Source of the DNA: an uncultured Collinsella sp.
Lineage (GTDB): Bacteria; Actinomycetota; Coriobacteriia; Coriobacteriales; Coriobacteriaceae
Direction of reading: 5' to 3'
Assembly (NCBI GenBank): GCA_900546775.1
Contig: UREM01000002.1
Location: 24,978 to 88,977, forward strand
Length of the DNA: 64,000 nucleotides
The position numbers were made by a program, and so were the translations under genes. This document shows positions 54,011 through 64,000 of the stretch, piece after piece. The notes beneath the pieces were generated by a model. It was not told the origin of the DNA. It ran no database searches and saw nothing but the letters and a program-made list of their open reading frames with translations. Each line of letters starts with the position of its first letter. The stretch's first letter is position 1.

Positions 54011-54679
54011 ATGGCAGCAGCTTTTTCCCATGTGATCTTTGACCTGGACGGCACCATTCTCAACACGCTCGAGGACCTGGCGGCCGCCGGCAACCATACC
54101 TGCGAGACGCACGGCTGGCCCACGTTTGCCGTTGACGAGTACCGTTACAAGGTGGGAAACGGCATGCTCAAGCTGGTTGAGCGCTTTATGCCCGCCGAGT
54201 ACGCGGGCGACAGCCGTATGTTTGAGCAGACGCTTGCCGAGTTTAGGGCTTACTACGGCGAGCACAAGGAGGACCACACCGCACCGTACGCCGGCACGAT
54301 CGAGATGCTCGACCGCCTGCGCGCCGCGGGCATCCAGCTTGCCGTGCTCACCAACAAGGACCACATTTCGGCGGCCCCGCTTATCGAGAAGTACTTTGGC
54401 CCCGACCGCTTTGCGCTGGTCCAGGGCCGTGTCGACGCTTTTCCGCCCAAGCCCGAGGCGCCCGTCACGCTGCATGTGATGGAAGCGCTGGGCGCCGACC
54501 CGGCGACCACGCTCTACGTGGGCGATTCCAATGTCGATATCCTGACCGGTCATAACGCCGGCCTTAAGAGCGCGGGCGTCAGCTGGGGCTTCCGCGGCCG
54601 CGCAGAGCTGGAAGCCGCCGGCGCCGACTACGTGGTGGACAGCCAGGCAGAGCTCGCGGCGCTGATTCTAGGCGAGTAA
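54011..54679 (+). CDS. gph: HAD-family phosphatase (phosphoglycolate phosphatase-like)
   Basis: 222 residues. HAD motif I IFDLDGTILNTLEDL (D at about 11 and 13), motif II VLTNK, motif III lysine in FPPKPEAPV, and motif IV YVGDSNVDILTG. The helical cap follows motif I, as in Gph/PGPase-type subclass I phosphatases. Substrate is not certain. AGGAG lies before the ATG at 54011; the longer frame is rejected. It is 105 bases after hypE on the same strand, but has no known link to hydrogenase maturation. Confidence 0.85.
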   Translation: MAAAFSHVIFDLDGTILNTLEDLAAAGNHTCETHGWPTFAVDEYRYKVGNGMLKLVERFMPAEYAGDSRMFEQTLAEFRAYYGEHKEDHTAPYAGTIEMLDRLRAAGIQLAVLTNKDHISAAPLIEKYFGPDRFALVQGRVDAFPPKPEAPVTLHVMEALGADPATTLYVGDSNVDILTGHNAGLKSAGVSWGFRGRAELEAAGADYVVDSQAELAALILGE

Positions 54680-54720
54680 CGAAGCCGCCGCTCCATGCGG
54701 CTGCGACAATTCTTCCGCAA

Positions 54721-54900
54721 GGAAAGCGCATCCCGTTTTGGAGCTCCGGAATGGGATGCGCTTTCCGTTTGAGGCGCGTCGGGGAAACTGTGTCCCGTTT
54801 TGGAGCTATATTCCGGGTCGCACTTTCCGCAACCCGCCTCATCCGGAAACCGCGACCCACTATTCGGCCAAAAACCGGGCCGCATTTTCCCGAGCGTTCG
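54721..54900. repeat. 62-bp-period palindrome array, locus 3
   Basis: Left arms GGAAA begin at 54721, 54783 and 54845; right arms ending TTTCC finish at 54776, 54838 and 54900, all exactly 62 apart. Loops carry TTTTGGAGCT or CTATTCGGCC. It lies between convergent genes. Confidence 0.87.
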
Positions 54901-55050
54901 CAATGCAACGCCGGCACAAGGAGTGTCCCCAACTGCCGGCAGGAAAGGAACGTCCCCAAGCACCGCCTTCCCAATGACTACTCCAGCGATGGTAACGTCA
55001 CGGGTAGAGGACGGACAGCGAGCGACGTCCAGGACGAACAAGTTGGCATG

Positions 55051-55092
55051 AAAAAGGCGAGGCATAGACCTTCGGGTCATGCCTCGCCTTTT
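55051..55092. terminator. Bidirectional terminator between gph and the lipoprotein gene
   Basis: AAAAGGCGAGGCATaGACC pairs with GGTCATGCCTCGCCTTTT around a TTCG tetraloop, with A and T runs on either side. It serves convergent genes. Confidence 0.9.
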
Positions 55093-55121
55093 GAATGACA
55101 AATTGTCGCCCTGGGCGGCGC

Positions 55122-55162
55122 GCAGCGTCGGGCAGTTACGGCGTTTGGTAAAACGCCGTAAC
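55122..55162. repeat. GCAGCGTCG-led hairpin, copy b
   Basis: GCAGCGTCG (55122-55130) then GTTACGGCGTT (55135-55145) paired perfectly with AACGCCGTAAC (55152-55162). Related elements are at 52661-52698 (inverted) and 62020-62058. It lies just downstream of the lipoprotein gene. Confidence 0.7.
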
Positions 55163-55181
55163 GAACTACCGCGTAACTCCC

Positions 55182-55739
55182 CTAGCTCATCATGGCATTC
55201 ATCATCTCGTTGGTTGCGGAATCGTCGGCAGACCACTCGCCGTCGTCATTGCAGGAATACTTGAAGGTGACCTTGGTGTCCTTGGTCTTAGCAGCCTTGG
55301 TCACATCGACCATAACCTGACCGGCCATCTTGTACAGCTCGTCATCGGAAGGCATCGAATCGAGCGCGGCGACCTTCTCCTGGTACTGGGTGGCAAAATC
55401 CTCAACGATCTGGTTCATGGACTTGCAGGTAATGGTGACCTCGGCAGTTGCGGTACCCTTGTCCTCGTCGACCGTCACGTCGCCGATCTTGTAGTCAAAG
55501 CCCTCGAGATAGCTCTTGGCGTACTCCTTGGGATCGATGCCCAGCTGCTCAAACTCGTCGCCCGAGGCCTCTTCCAGGCCGGCGAGGAAGTCGTCGCCGC
55601 CGTTCTTGACCTCGTCAAACTGCGTCGTAAGATCCTCGGTGATGAGCTCCTCAACCGAAGGACCTCCGCAGCCGGAAAGCACAACCACGCACGCGACCAG
55701 AACAGCCATCAGGGGCGCAAGCAGCAGCTTCTTCTTCAT
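55182..55739 (-). CDS. Lipoprotein, DUF5105-like
   Basis: 185 residues with a classic lipoprotein signal: KKKLL, a hydrophobic stretch, and the lipobox VLSGC (cysteine at residue 24). The mature part is an acidic alpha/beta domain (VEELITEDLTTQFDEVKNGGDDFLAGLEEA and VDEDKGTATAEVTITCKSMNQIVEDF) like the DUF5105 family as I recall it. GGGAGGA precedes the ATG. Surface-anchored; function unknown. It is 235 bases downstream of the IIA gene on the same strand. Confidence 0.75.
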   Translation of the reverse strand: MKKKLLLAPLMAVLVACVVVLSGCGGPSVEELITEDLTTQFDEVKNGGDDFLAGLEEASGDEFEQLGIDPKEYAKSYLEGFDYKIGDVTVDEDKGTATAEVTITCKSMNQIVEDFATQYQEKVAALDSMPSDDELYKMAGQVMVDVTKAAKTKDTKVTFKYSCNDDGEWSADDSATNEMMNAMMS

Positions 55740-55974
55740 GACATTCCTCCCAACAAGCGGCCCCGCGCTTCCCGACGCGGTGCGCGTCGTAACAATAAGG
55801 CCATACTAGCCGATAACGAACACCCCCGGCAAAGCAAAGGCGCAGTCGGCTCGATTTAACGTCCGAACGGTTTACCGGTCCGCCCAACGCGCAATAAAAC
55901 GTTCCGCCGCATTGTAATAAAAAAGGGTGGTCGGACAATTCGACCACCCCAAAACATCCTTATGTTGCCGCAGT

Positions 55975-56511
55975 TTACTTGCGGACGACCTTGACGATGG
56001 CATCGCCAGCGGAGACAGCGGAGTCAGCCTCGACGGCGAGCTCGACGTCGGCGAACTCGGCGGTGTTGGACACAGCCACGACGACGCAGTCCTTGTAGCC
56101 GGCAGCGGCGATCTTGGCGCGGTCGATCTTGAGCATGGGCTGGCCAGCCTTAACGACATCGTCGGCCTTGACGAAGCCCTCGAAGCCGTCGCCGTTCATG
56201 TTGACGGTATCGACGCCAACGTGCACCAGAACCTCGATGCCGCTATCGGACTGCAGGCCCACGGCGTGACCCATGGTGACGGTCACCTTGCCGTCGCAGG
56301 GAGCGTAGACCAGATCGTCCTCGGGCCACACGGCGCAGCCCTTGCCCAGAACCTCGCCACCAAAGACGGGATCGGGCACGTCGGCCATCTTGATGACCTT
56401 GCCCTTGACGGGCGAGCACAGCACGTCGGCGCCGGCAGAAGCAGAGATGGAGGCCGGAGCAGCGGCAGCCGCGGGCTCAGCCTTCTTCTTGAACATGTCA
56501 AACAGACCCAT
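55975..56511 (-). CDS. PTS glucose-family IIA protein
   Basis: 178 residues. A short amphipathic start (MGLFDMFKKK), an Ala-rich linker, then the IIA-Glc domain. The active-site pair H82 (TMGHAVG) and H97 (VLVHVGVDT) has the same 15-residue spacing as E. coli H75 and H90; H97 is the phosphorylated one. It is a stand-alone domain with no IIB or IIC beside it, so it serves a permease elsewhere, possibly for the beta-glucoside whose phospho-form the next gene hydrolyses. GGAG precedes the ATG at 56511. Confidence 0.93.
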   Translation of the reverse strand: MGLFDMFKKKAEPAAAAAPASISASAGADVLCSPVKGKVIKMADVPDPVFGGEVLGKGCAVWPEDDLVYAPCDGKVTVTMGHAVGLQSDSGIEVLVHVGVDTVNMNGDGFEGFVKADDVVKAGQPMLKIDRAKIAAAGYKDCVVVAVSNTAEFADVELAVEADSAVSAGDAIVKVVRK

Positions 56512-56651
56512 ACGTTTTCTCCTCTTGATTAAGCGCAACGTTATGCGCATGCCTATGGTGATTATAGTGCCAAATGGTTCAAATGCTAAGGTGGGGACTC
56601 GAATCGCGAGCCCATCCCAACGCTTTTCCCCGGTGGCACTCATATTGTCGA

Positions 56652-59261
<2,610 letters not shown>

Positions 59262-59375
59262 GGCTTGCCAATCGTTGATTTGGTCATAGTTCGTCGTGAT
59301 TCAGATATTAGCAGAACGCGCCGACGCGTCCATAATCTGTGCTATGCAGCAGATCGATCGAGCCAAGGAGGATCC

Positions 59376-61967
59376 ATGACCGCGCACTATCAGCAGGTGC
59401 TCGAGGGTACATACGACAACCATGTGCTTCCGTTTTTGTGGATGAAGGGCGAGAGCCATAAGACCATTGCCGAGTATCTGGAAAAGATCGCCGGCGCCGA
59501 CATCCACGAGGTCTGTCTCGAAAGCCGCCCACACCCCGATTTTTGCGGCGAGGGCTGGTGGCGCGACTTGCGCTTTGTCATTGACGAGTGCAAGCAGCTG
59601 GGCCTTAAGCTCTGGATCTTGGACGACGCGCACTTCCCCACGGGCTTTGCCAACGGCGCCGTCAAGGAGGCCGTGCCCGAGCTCCGCAAGATCGTGCTCA
59701 CGCACCGCACGTTCGACATCGTGGGCCCCACGTCCGCCGCGAGCATCGCGCTCGCCAACATGCTCGACAAAACGGAGCGCTTCTACGGCGTGACATTTAT
59801 GCAGGACGGCAGCCCCGTCGACGTCGCTTACCGAGTAATCGACGATGCAGACGGCAACCCCAGCCGCCTGGTCTTCGATGCACCTGCGGGCCTCACGCAG
59901 GCATGCGTGATGTTCACGAGCGGCAAGACCTCCTACAACGAGGACTACATCAATATGGTCGACCGCACCTCGGTGGCGCAGCTCATCGATGCTGTCTACG
60001 AGCCGCATTTTGAGCATCTGGGCGATGAGTTTGGCAAGACGATCCTGGGCTTTTTCTCCGATGAGCCCGGATTTGCCAACGAGAAGGGCACCACGGGCCC
60101 CGATGGCATCTCGGACACGCTCATCGGCAAGGCCACCGCGCCCCTACCCTGGTCGGCCGAGCTTGAGCGTCGCCTACGCGCGGCACTGGGCGAGCGCTAC
60201 CTGGCCGAGCTCCCGCACCTGTGGGACCGCGAGCCGGCCGGCGCGCACGTACGCCACGTCTATATGGACATCGCGAGCACCCTCTATAAGGAGTGCTTCT
60301 GCGACCAGCTCGGAGACTGGTGCCGCGCGCGCGGCGTGCAGTACATCGGCCACGTTATCGAGGACAAGGACTGCCACGCGCGCCTGGGCGTGGGCGCCGG
60401 GCACTACTTCCGCGCCGTGGGCGGTCAGGACATGGCGGGCGTCGACATCGTGATCAACCAGCTGGTACCCGGCATGGACCGCGGCCTTCACAGCTACGGA
60501 CGCGGCGTGTGGGACCTCGAGTTCTATAACTACGTGCTGCCCAAGCTGGGCTCCTCGGCAGCACACCTCGACCCCAAAAAGCAGGGGCGCTGCATGGCCG
60601 AGGTCTTTGGCGCATTTGGATGGCACGAAGGCCTACGCGAGATGAAGTGGATCGCCGATCATTTTTTGGTGCGCGGCGTCAATTGGTTTGTGCCGCACGC
60701 CTTTAGCATGGCCGCCTTCCCCGACTGGGACTGCCCGCCGCATTTCTATGCACATGGCCAAAACCCCCAGTTTGCACACTTTGGGCAGCTCATGAGCTAC
60801 ATGAACCGTACGGCGAGCCTGCTGAGCGGCGGGCGCGCAACGACCCCGGTGGCGCTTCTCTACCATGCGGACGCCGAGTGGGCAGGCGAGGCGAACTTTA
60901 TGCAGCATGCCGCCTCCGAGCTTTTGCGCGCGCAGGTCGACTTTGACATCGTGCCGGCAGAGGCATTTGAGGACGCAGGGCGCTATGCCGTTGAAATTGC
61001 CGCAGACGGTAGCGGCTTTAGCGTGAACGGCCAGGCATACCGCTGCCTGGTGATGCCCGGAGCCGAGTTTGTCGGCGGAGCCGTGCTCGACTTTGCCGCG
61101 CGTGCCGCAGCCGCAGGTGTTGCCGTGTACGCGCTGGATGAGTTGCCGAACAAGCGCTACGACGGTGACACTGCAGGCCGCGAGGGCTTTGCCTCCCTGG
61201 ATGCAGCCGCGGTCGCCGACATCAAGCTCCTGGCGACCACCGAGCTCGCAGACACACTTGCCAATACCGGCATGCAGACCGTGGTTTGCGCCGAGCCCCA
61301 GTCCTGGCTGCGCGCACTGCGCTACGAGCGGGCGGACGAGAGCTATCTGATGCTCGTCAACGAGCATCCCAAGCAGGGTATCTCCACTCAGATTGCGCTT
61401 GCCGACGGCACACCCGTTGCAGGCGCGCGCCTCGACCTGCTCAACGGCACCGATCCCGCCGCCTTTGACGGCACGCTCGAGCTGGCTCCCTACGAGAGCT
61501 GCATCGTGGTCCTTGGGGCTACAGGTTCCGCCGGCGCGGCAACTGCTGGAGACGAAGCCACATGCGTCGACGGGCCCTGGGCGGTTGCCTTCTCTGCCCC
61601 TGGTACCGATGCCTTTGGCGAGTCTGTTGAGCTTGCAGACCTGCACGACCTTTCCTCGGCCGAGTTCCCCGGCAAGGCCGGCACGTTCCGCTACCAGGCC
61701 TCCTTTGTCCTGGGCGAAGCGGCCAGCCGCGCTGTCATCGACCTTGGGGAGGTCTTTGAGACCGCAACCGTCACCCTCGACGGCAAATCCCTCGGCACCC
61801 GCATCTGTCCGCCTTACCGCTTTGAGGCCGCCGCACTTTTAGCCGGTGAGCACGCGCTCACGATTGACATCATCAACACCCTCGACCACGCCGTCCCCGA
61901 CGTGTTCGGCATGACCGAGCCCTCCGAGCCCAGCGGTCTCTTGGGGCCCGTACGCGTGCTCGGGTAA
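59376..61967 (+). CDS. Large glycoside hydrolase, GH106-like (rhamnosidase-type)
   Basis: 863 residues, no signal peptide, so cytoplasmic. The N-terminal part (LPFLWMKGESHKTIAEYLEKIAGADIHEVCLESR and LKLWILDDAHFPTGFANG) fits a TIM-barrel like that of GH106 alpha-L-rhamnosidases; a middle barrel/Rossmann-like part follows, and the C-terminus (about 740-863) is a galactose-binding jelly-roll (TFRYQASFVLGEAASRAVIDLGEVFETATVTLDGK). GGAGG lies four bases before the ATG at 59376; the frame to 58917 overlaps the AraC gene. Substrate is not certain. Divergent from the AraC regulator and followed by an RpiR regulator. Confidence 0.8.
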   Translation: MTAHYQQVLEGTYDNHVLPFLWMKGESHKTIAEYLEKIAGADIHEVCLESRPHPDFCGEGWWRDLRFVIDECKQLGLKLWILDDAHFPTGFANGAVKEAVPELRKIVLTHRTFDIVGPTSAASIALANMLDKTERFYGVTFMQDGSPVDVAYRVIDDADGNPSRLVFDAPAGLTQACVMFTSGKTSYNEDYINMVDRTSVAQLIDAVYEPHFEHLGDEFGKTILGFFSDEPGFANEKGTTGPDGISDTLIGKATAPLPWSAELERRLRAALGERYLAELPHLWDREPAGAHVRHVYMDIASTLYKECFCDQLGDWCRARGVQYIGHVIEDKDCHARLGVGAGHYFRAVGGQDMAGVDIVINQLVPGMDRGLHSYGRGVWDLEFYNYVLPKLGSSAAHLDPKKQGRCMAEVFGAFGWHEGLREMKWIADHFLVRGVNWFVPHAFSMAAFPDWDCPPHFYAHGQNPQFAHFGQLMSYMNRTASLLSGGRATTPVALLYHADAEWAGEANFMQHAASELLRAQVDFDIVPAEAFEDAGRYAVEIAADGSGFSVNGQAYRCLVMPGAEFVGGAVLDFAARAAAAGVAVYALDELPNKRYDGDTAGREGFASLDAAAVADIKLLATTELADTLANTGMQTVVCAEPQSWLRALRYERADESYLMLVNEHPKQGISTQIALADGTPVAGARLDLLNGTDPAAFDGTLELAPYESCIVVLGATGSAGAATAGDEATCVDGPWAVAFSAPGTDAFGESVELADLHDLSSAEFPGKAGTFRYQASFVLGEAASRAVIDLGEVFETATVTLDGKSLGTRICPPYRFEAAALLAGEHALTIDIINTLDHAVPDVFGMTEPSEPSGLLGPVRVLG

Positions 61968-62019
61968 CGCCCCGGGCGCAAACGGCCCAACAAGGACAGC
62001 GCCCCTATGTTGAGCCCGC

Positions 62020-62058
62020 ACAGCGTCGAGCGGTCCGTCGTTCATAGACCGGCGGACC
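62020..62058. repeat. GCAGCGTCG-led hairpin, copy c
   Basis: CAGCGTCG (62021-62028) then a stem GGTCCG...CGGACC (62032-62058). Related to 52661-52698 and 55122-55162. It is 75 bases upstream of the RpiR gene. Confidence 0.6.
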
Positions 62059-62133
62059 AAAACTCCCAGCCAAGCCGAACGTTTTATTTATCGCTATGAT
62101 TGGTTTATCGCGACGCAAACGCATAGGAGCCAT

Positions 62134-62988
62134 ATGGATATCAGGCGAAAGATCACGCAGGGCAAAAGCCTCACCCCCACCGAGCAACAACTTGGGCGAA
62201 CGGCCCTCGCCATGGGCGAGGATGTGCGCGGGCTTTCCATTAAGGAATTTGCCGCGTGCGCCAACGTTTCGGTCGCGAGCGTGCACCGCTTTTGCAAAAA
62301 GCTCGGCCTCGAGGGATTCAAAGACCTCAAGGTCGAGCTCATCCGCCAGGCGACCGAGGCGGGCAACCGGCGCGACGTGGACATCAACTTTCCCTTCGAT
62401 GCCACCTCCACCCCTGCGCAGGTGATGGAGCGCATGGAGGGGCTCTACCAGACCACCTTGGCCGAAACGCAGGAGCTGCTCGACCCTGCACAGCTCGACC
62501 ACGCCGCCAAGCTCATCATGCGCGCCGGCACCGTGGACATCTACACGGGCTCGCATAACCTGTATCCAGCGGGAATGTTCCGCGATCGCTTGCTTTCCGC
62601 CGGCAAAAGCGCGACGTGCCACGACAGCGTCGAGGCGCAGGTGCGCACGGCGCTCGCCTCGGGTCCCGACCATGTGGCAATCATCATCTCCTACAGCGGC
62701 CTTGCCCCCAACCTCAAGGAGATCTTGCCGATCCTTAGCAGTCGACATGTCCCGGTCATCGTCATCGGCACGCCGTACTGTGCCCGCATTCACCCCGGCT
62801 TTGCCGCCTATCTCACGGTAAGCGACCACGAGAGCATGACGCACCGCATCACGCAGTTCGCCAGCCATATCGCCGTGCAATACGTACTCGATTCGCTCTA
62901 TAGCAGCTACTTTGCCAAAGATTACGCCCGCTGCTCCGAGTTCTTAGAGCGCTCGTTCCCCTACACCCGCCTGCCCGGACTCAAGTAG
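62134..62988 (+). CDS. RpiR/MurR-family regulator with SIS domain
   Basis: 284 residues. N-terminal helix-turn-helix (about 1-75, LTPTEQQLGRTALAMGEDVRGLSIKEFAACANVSVASVHRFCKKLGLEGFKDLK) and a sugar-phosphate-binding SIS domain (about 105-260, VDIYTGSHNLYPAGMFRDRLLSAGK and VAIIISYSGLAPNLKEILPIL). Such regulators sense phospho-sugars. AGGAG precedes the ATG. It directly follows the large glycosidase and likely controls that locus. Confidence 0.93.
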   Translation: MDIRRKITQGKSLTPTEQQLGRTALAMGEDVRGLSIKEFAACANVSVASVHRFCKKLGLEGFKDLKVELIRQATEAGNRRDVDINFPFDATSTPAQVMERMEGLYQTTLAETQELLDPAQLDHAAKLIMRAGTVDIYTGSHNLYPAGMFRDRLLSAGKSATCHDSVEAQVRTALASGPDHVAIIISYSGLAPNLKEILPILSSRHVPVIVIGTPYCARIHPGFAAYLTVSDHESMTHRITQFASHIAVQYVLDSLYSSYFAKDYARCSEFLERSFPYTRLPGLK

Positions 62989-62992
62989 CGAC

Positions 62993-63085
62993 GAGCGTGG
63001 ATTTTTGGACACTCAGATAACGAGCGTGGATAATCTCCCACTTTGAGCCCGCACACAGGCCAAAACCGGGAGATTATCCACGCTC
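62993..63085. repeat. GGATAATCTCCC hairpin, copy 2, with repeated leader
   Basis: A 23-base leader GAGCGTGG-ATTTTTGGACACTCA (62993-63015) recurs with one change at 63861-63883. The hairpin (63022-63039 with 63068-63085) has 18-bp perfect arms and a 28-base loop, like 35065-35128. Confidence 0.82.
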
Positions 63086-63131
63086 ATTTTGGGTCCCCCG
63101 GGAACGCATGAGGAGGGCGGATAGACAGCCG

Positions 63132-63752
63132 TTATTTGCGAGGCGTCAGCGACGTAAAGAGTCCGTGTTGGTTGCAGTAAAGATATATCCTGCCGCGCCC
63201 GGTAATATGGAAGCGCGGCTGCACCGATTGCTCTGGATAGAGCTTCTTAAAGCAGATGCCGTCCATAGTCGCATATGCCACAAAGCTAATGTAGTGATCC
63301 TTGGTCATGGGATGATCGAGCGTGACGTACCAATCGTCCTCGATGCGCTCGATGGAAAAGGCGTGGTCCGCGTCCGGCTCTTCGGCCTCCTGGGGAAACA
63401 TCGTGGAGCCACAGCAGCTAAAGCTGCCTTCTCCGAGCGCGTGCACAACGTTTCCGCAGATAGGGCAAACGTAAAAGACGCCTTTGAGCATATTGCCTGC
63501 ACGGTTGGCGTTGGCCCGAATGTCACCAGCCAAAAGCTCAGCCACGCTTATGCCGAGTCTCTGGGCCAAAGGCTCAACGAGGGAAATGTCGGGAAGGCCG
63601 CGGCCGGATTCCCACTTGCTGACGGCTTTATCGGTCACGCCAAGGCTTTCCGCCAGGGCGCGCTGGGTGAGGCCGCGCTCTTCGCGCAGCTGCTTGATGG
63701 CATGCGCTGCCAAAAAAGTATGGGAGGCATTGGTTTGCCGTGTCTGGTTCAT
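63132..63752 (-). CDS. XRE-type regulator fused to a complete desulfoferrodoxin
   Basis: 206 residues. HTH_3 domain at about 15-75 (IKQLREERGLTQRALAESLGVTDKAVSKWESGRGLPDISLVEPLAQRLG). A short linker leads to a desulforedoxin-like iron site C96-x2-C99, C113-C114 (CPICGNVV and SCCG) and a superoxide reductase site with H130, H147 (DHPM), H153 (KDHYI), C193 and H196 (YCNQHGLF). All nine metal ligands of a 2Fe desulfoferrodoxin are present. The Glu-Lys pair before the first His in true enzymes is replaced by Ala-Asp, so a sensor role is possible. The ATG at 63752 is chosen; one at 63809 is in frame. No nearby target gene is evident. Confidence 0.9.
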   Translation of the reverse strand: MNQTRQTNASHTFLAAHAIKQLREERGLTQRALAESLGVTDKAVSKWESGRGLPDISLVEPLAQRLGISVAELLAGDIRANANRAGNMLKGVFYVCPICGNVVHALGEGSFSCCGSTMFPQEAEEPDADHAFSIERIEDDWYVTLDHPMTKDHYISFVAYATMDGICFKKLYPEQSVQPRFHITGRGRIYLYCNQHGLFTSLTPRK

Positions 63753-63860
63753 GGGCTGTCCAATCAAATTGAAGAAATGGAGTGAACCGGTTCGACAGTC
63801 AGTATCCATTTGAAGGCCAGGCTCGACAACCTACGCTGCGTAGACATGCGCCAATCGAAC

Positions 63861-63947
63861 GAGCGCGGATTTTTGGACACTCATCCTGAGTAGTCATTTA
63901 AGAACGTCCCCAATGACTACTCATTTATGTCTGTCCCCAATGACTAC
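63861..63947. repeat. Leader repeat and composite GTCCCC hairpins at the window end
   Basis: 63861-63883 repeats 62993-63015. Then GTAGTCATT (63890-63898) pairs with AATGACTAC (63912-63920) around TAAGAACGTCCCC, and a second copy of that right arm appears at 63939-63947 after TATGTCTGTCCCC. Nothing else is seen from 63753 to the window end. Confidence 0.75.
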
Positions 63948-64000
63948 CAAGGCAACGCCGATGTTTTGGCAACGACAGCGAAAACCCGCCAGAGCGAGCA

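Overview
The window is GC-rich DNA (over 60% by eye). Gene content suggests a Coriobacteriia member, most likely Collinsella or a close relative. This is an inference from an actinobacterial FHA/PP2C/RodA/PBP/PknB cluster, an HspR-type dnaK operon, mannose-family PTS genes, NiFe-hydrogenase maturation genes, and many short palindromic repeats between genes. No database search was possible.

Layout. 0-5 kb: the replication/repair set recR (cut by the window edge), ebfC and dnaX on the minus strand, with two small unknown genes between ebfC and dnaX, then a small membrane protein. 5-15.5 kb: a plus-strand operon for Ser/Thr phospho-signalling and cell-wall growth (membrane kinase, two FHA proteins, PP2C phosphatase, a single polypeptide joining RodA and a class B PBP, and a four-PASTA PknB), closed by a terminator. 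15.6-16.2 kb: tRNA-Arg(CCU), a partial copy of its 3' end and terminator, and the first of three 62-bp-period palindrome arrays. 16.2-19.5 kb: mannose-family PTS (IIAB, IIC, IID, DUF956). 19.8-25 kb: hypA, a 925-residue Fe-S/flavin oxidoreductase, a divergent TetR regulator with twin operators, and a membrane protein. 25-32.5 kb: accessory genes (acidic membrane protein, DUF4143 ATPase, Pro-rich peptide, repeat-flanked membrane protein) and clpB. 32.6-39.5 kb: an aconitase-family hydratase and the heat-shock operon dnaK-grpE-dnaJ-hspR. 40-44.4 kb: ferredoxin and the NAD operon nadA-nadB-nadC-niaR. 44.5-46.6 kb: a LytTR/GHKL two-component pair. 46.6-54.7 kb: a UDG-like orphan, thioredoxin, nikR, hypF, hypC, hypD, hypE and a HAD phosphatase. 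55-64 kb: sugar use (lipoprotein, IIA-Glc, 6-phospho-beta-glucosidase, a frameshifted AraC regulator, a large glycosidase, an RpiR regulator) and a regulator fused to a complete desulfoferrodoxin.

How it works together. The kinase/FHA/phosphatase operon likely couples phosphorylation to peptidoglycan synthesis. HspR probably controls both the dnaK operon and clpB through a shared 27-bp element. NiaR probably controls nadA-nadB-nadC through a 19-bp-arm palindrome lying on the nadA promoter. NikR and the Hyp proteins point to a NiFe hydrogenase encoded elsewhere. PTS components, phospho-glycosidase and regulators point to a fermentative anaerobe.

The most unusual signals are the RodA-PBP fusion, the HTH-desulfoferrodoxin fusion, the three 62-bp-period palindrome arrays, and several families of dispersed hairpins whose stems vary while staying complementary.
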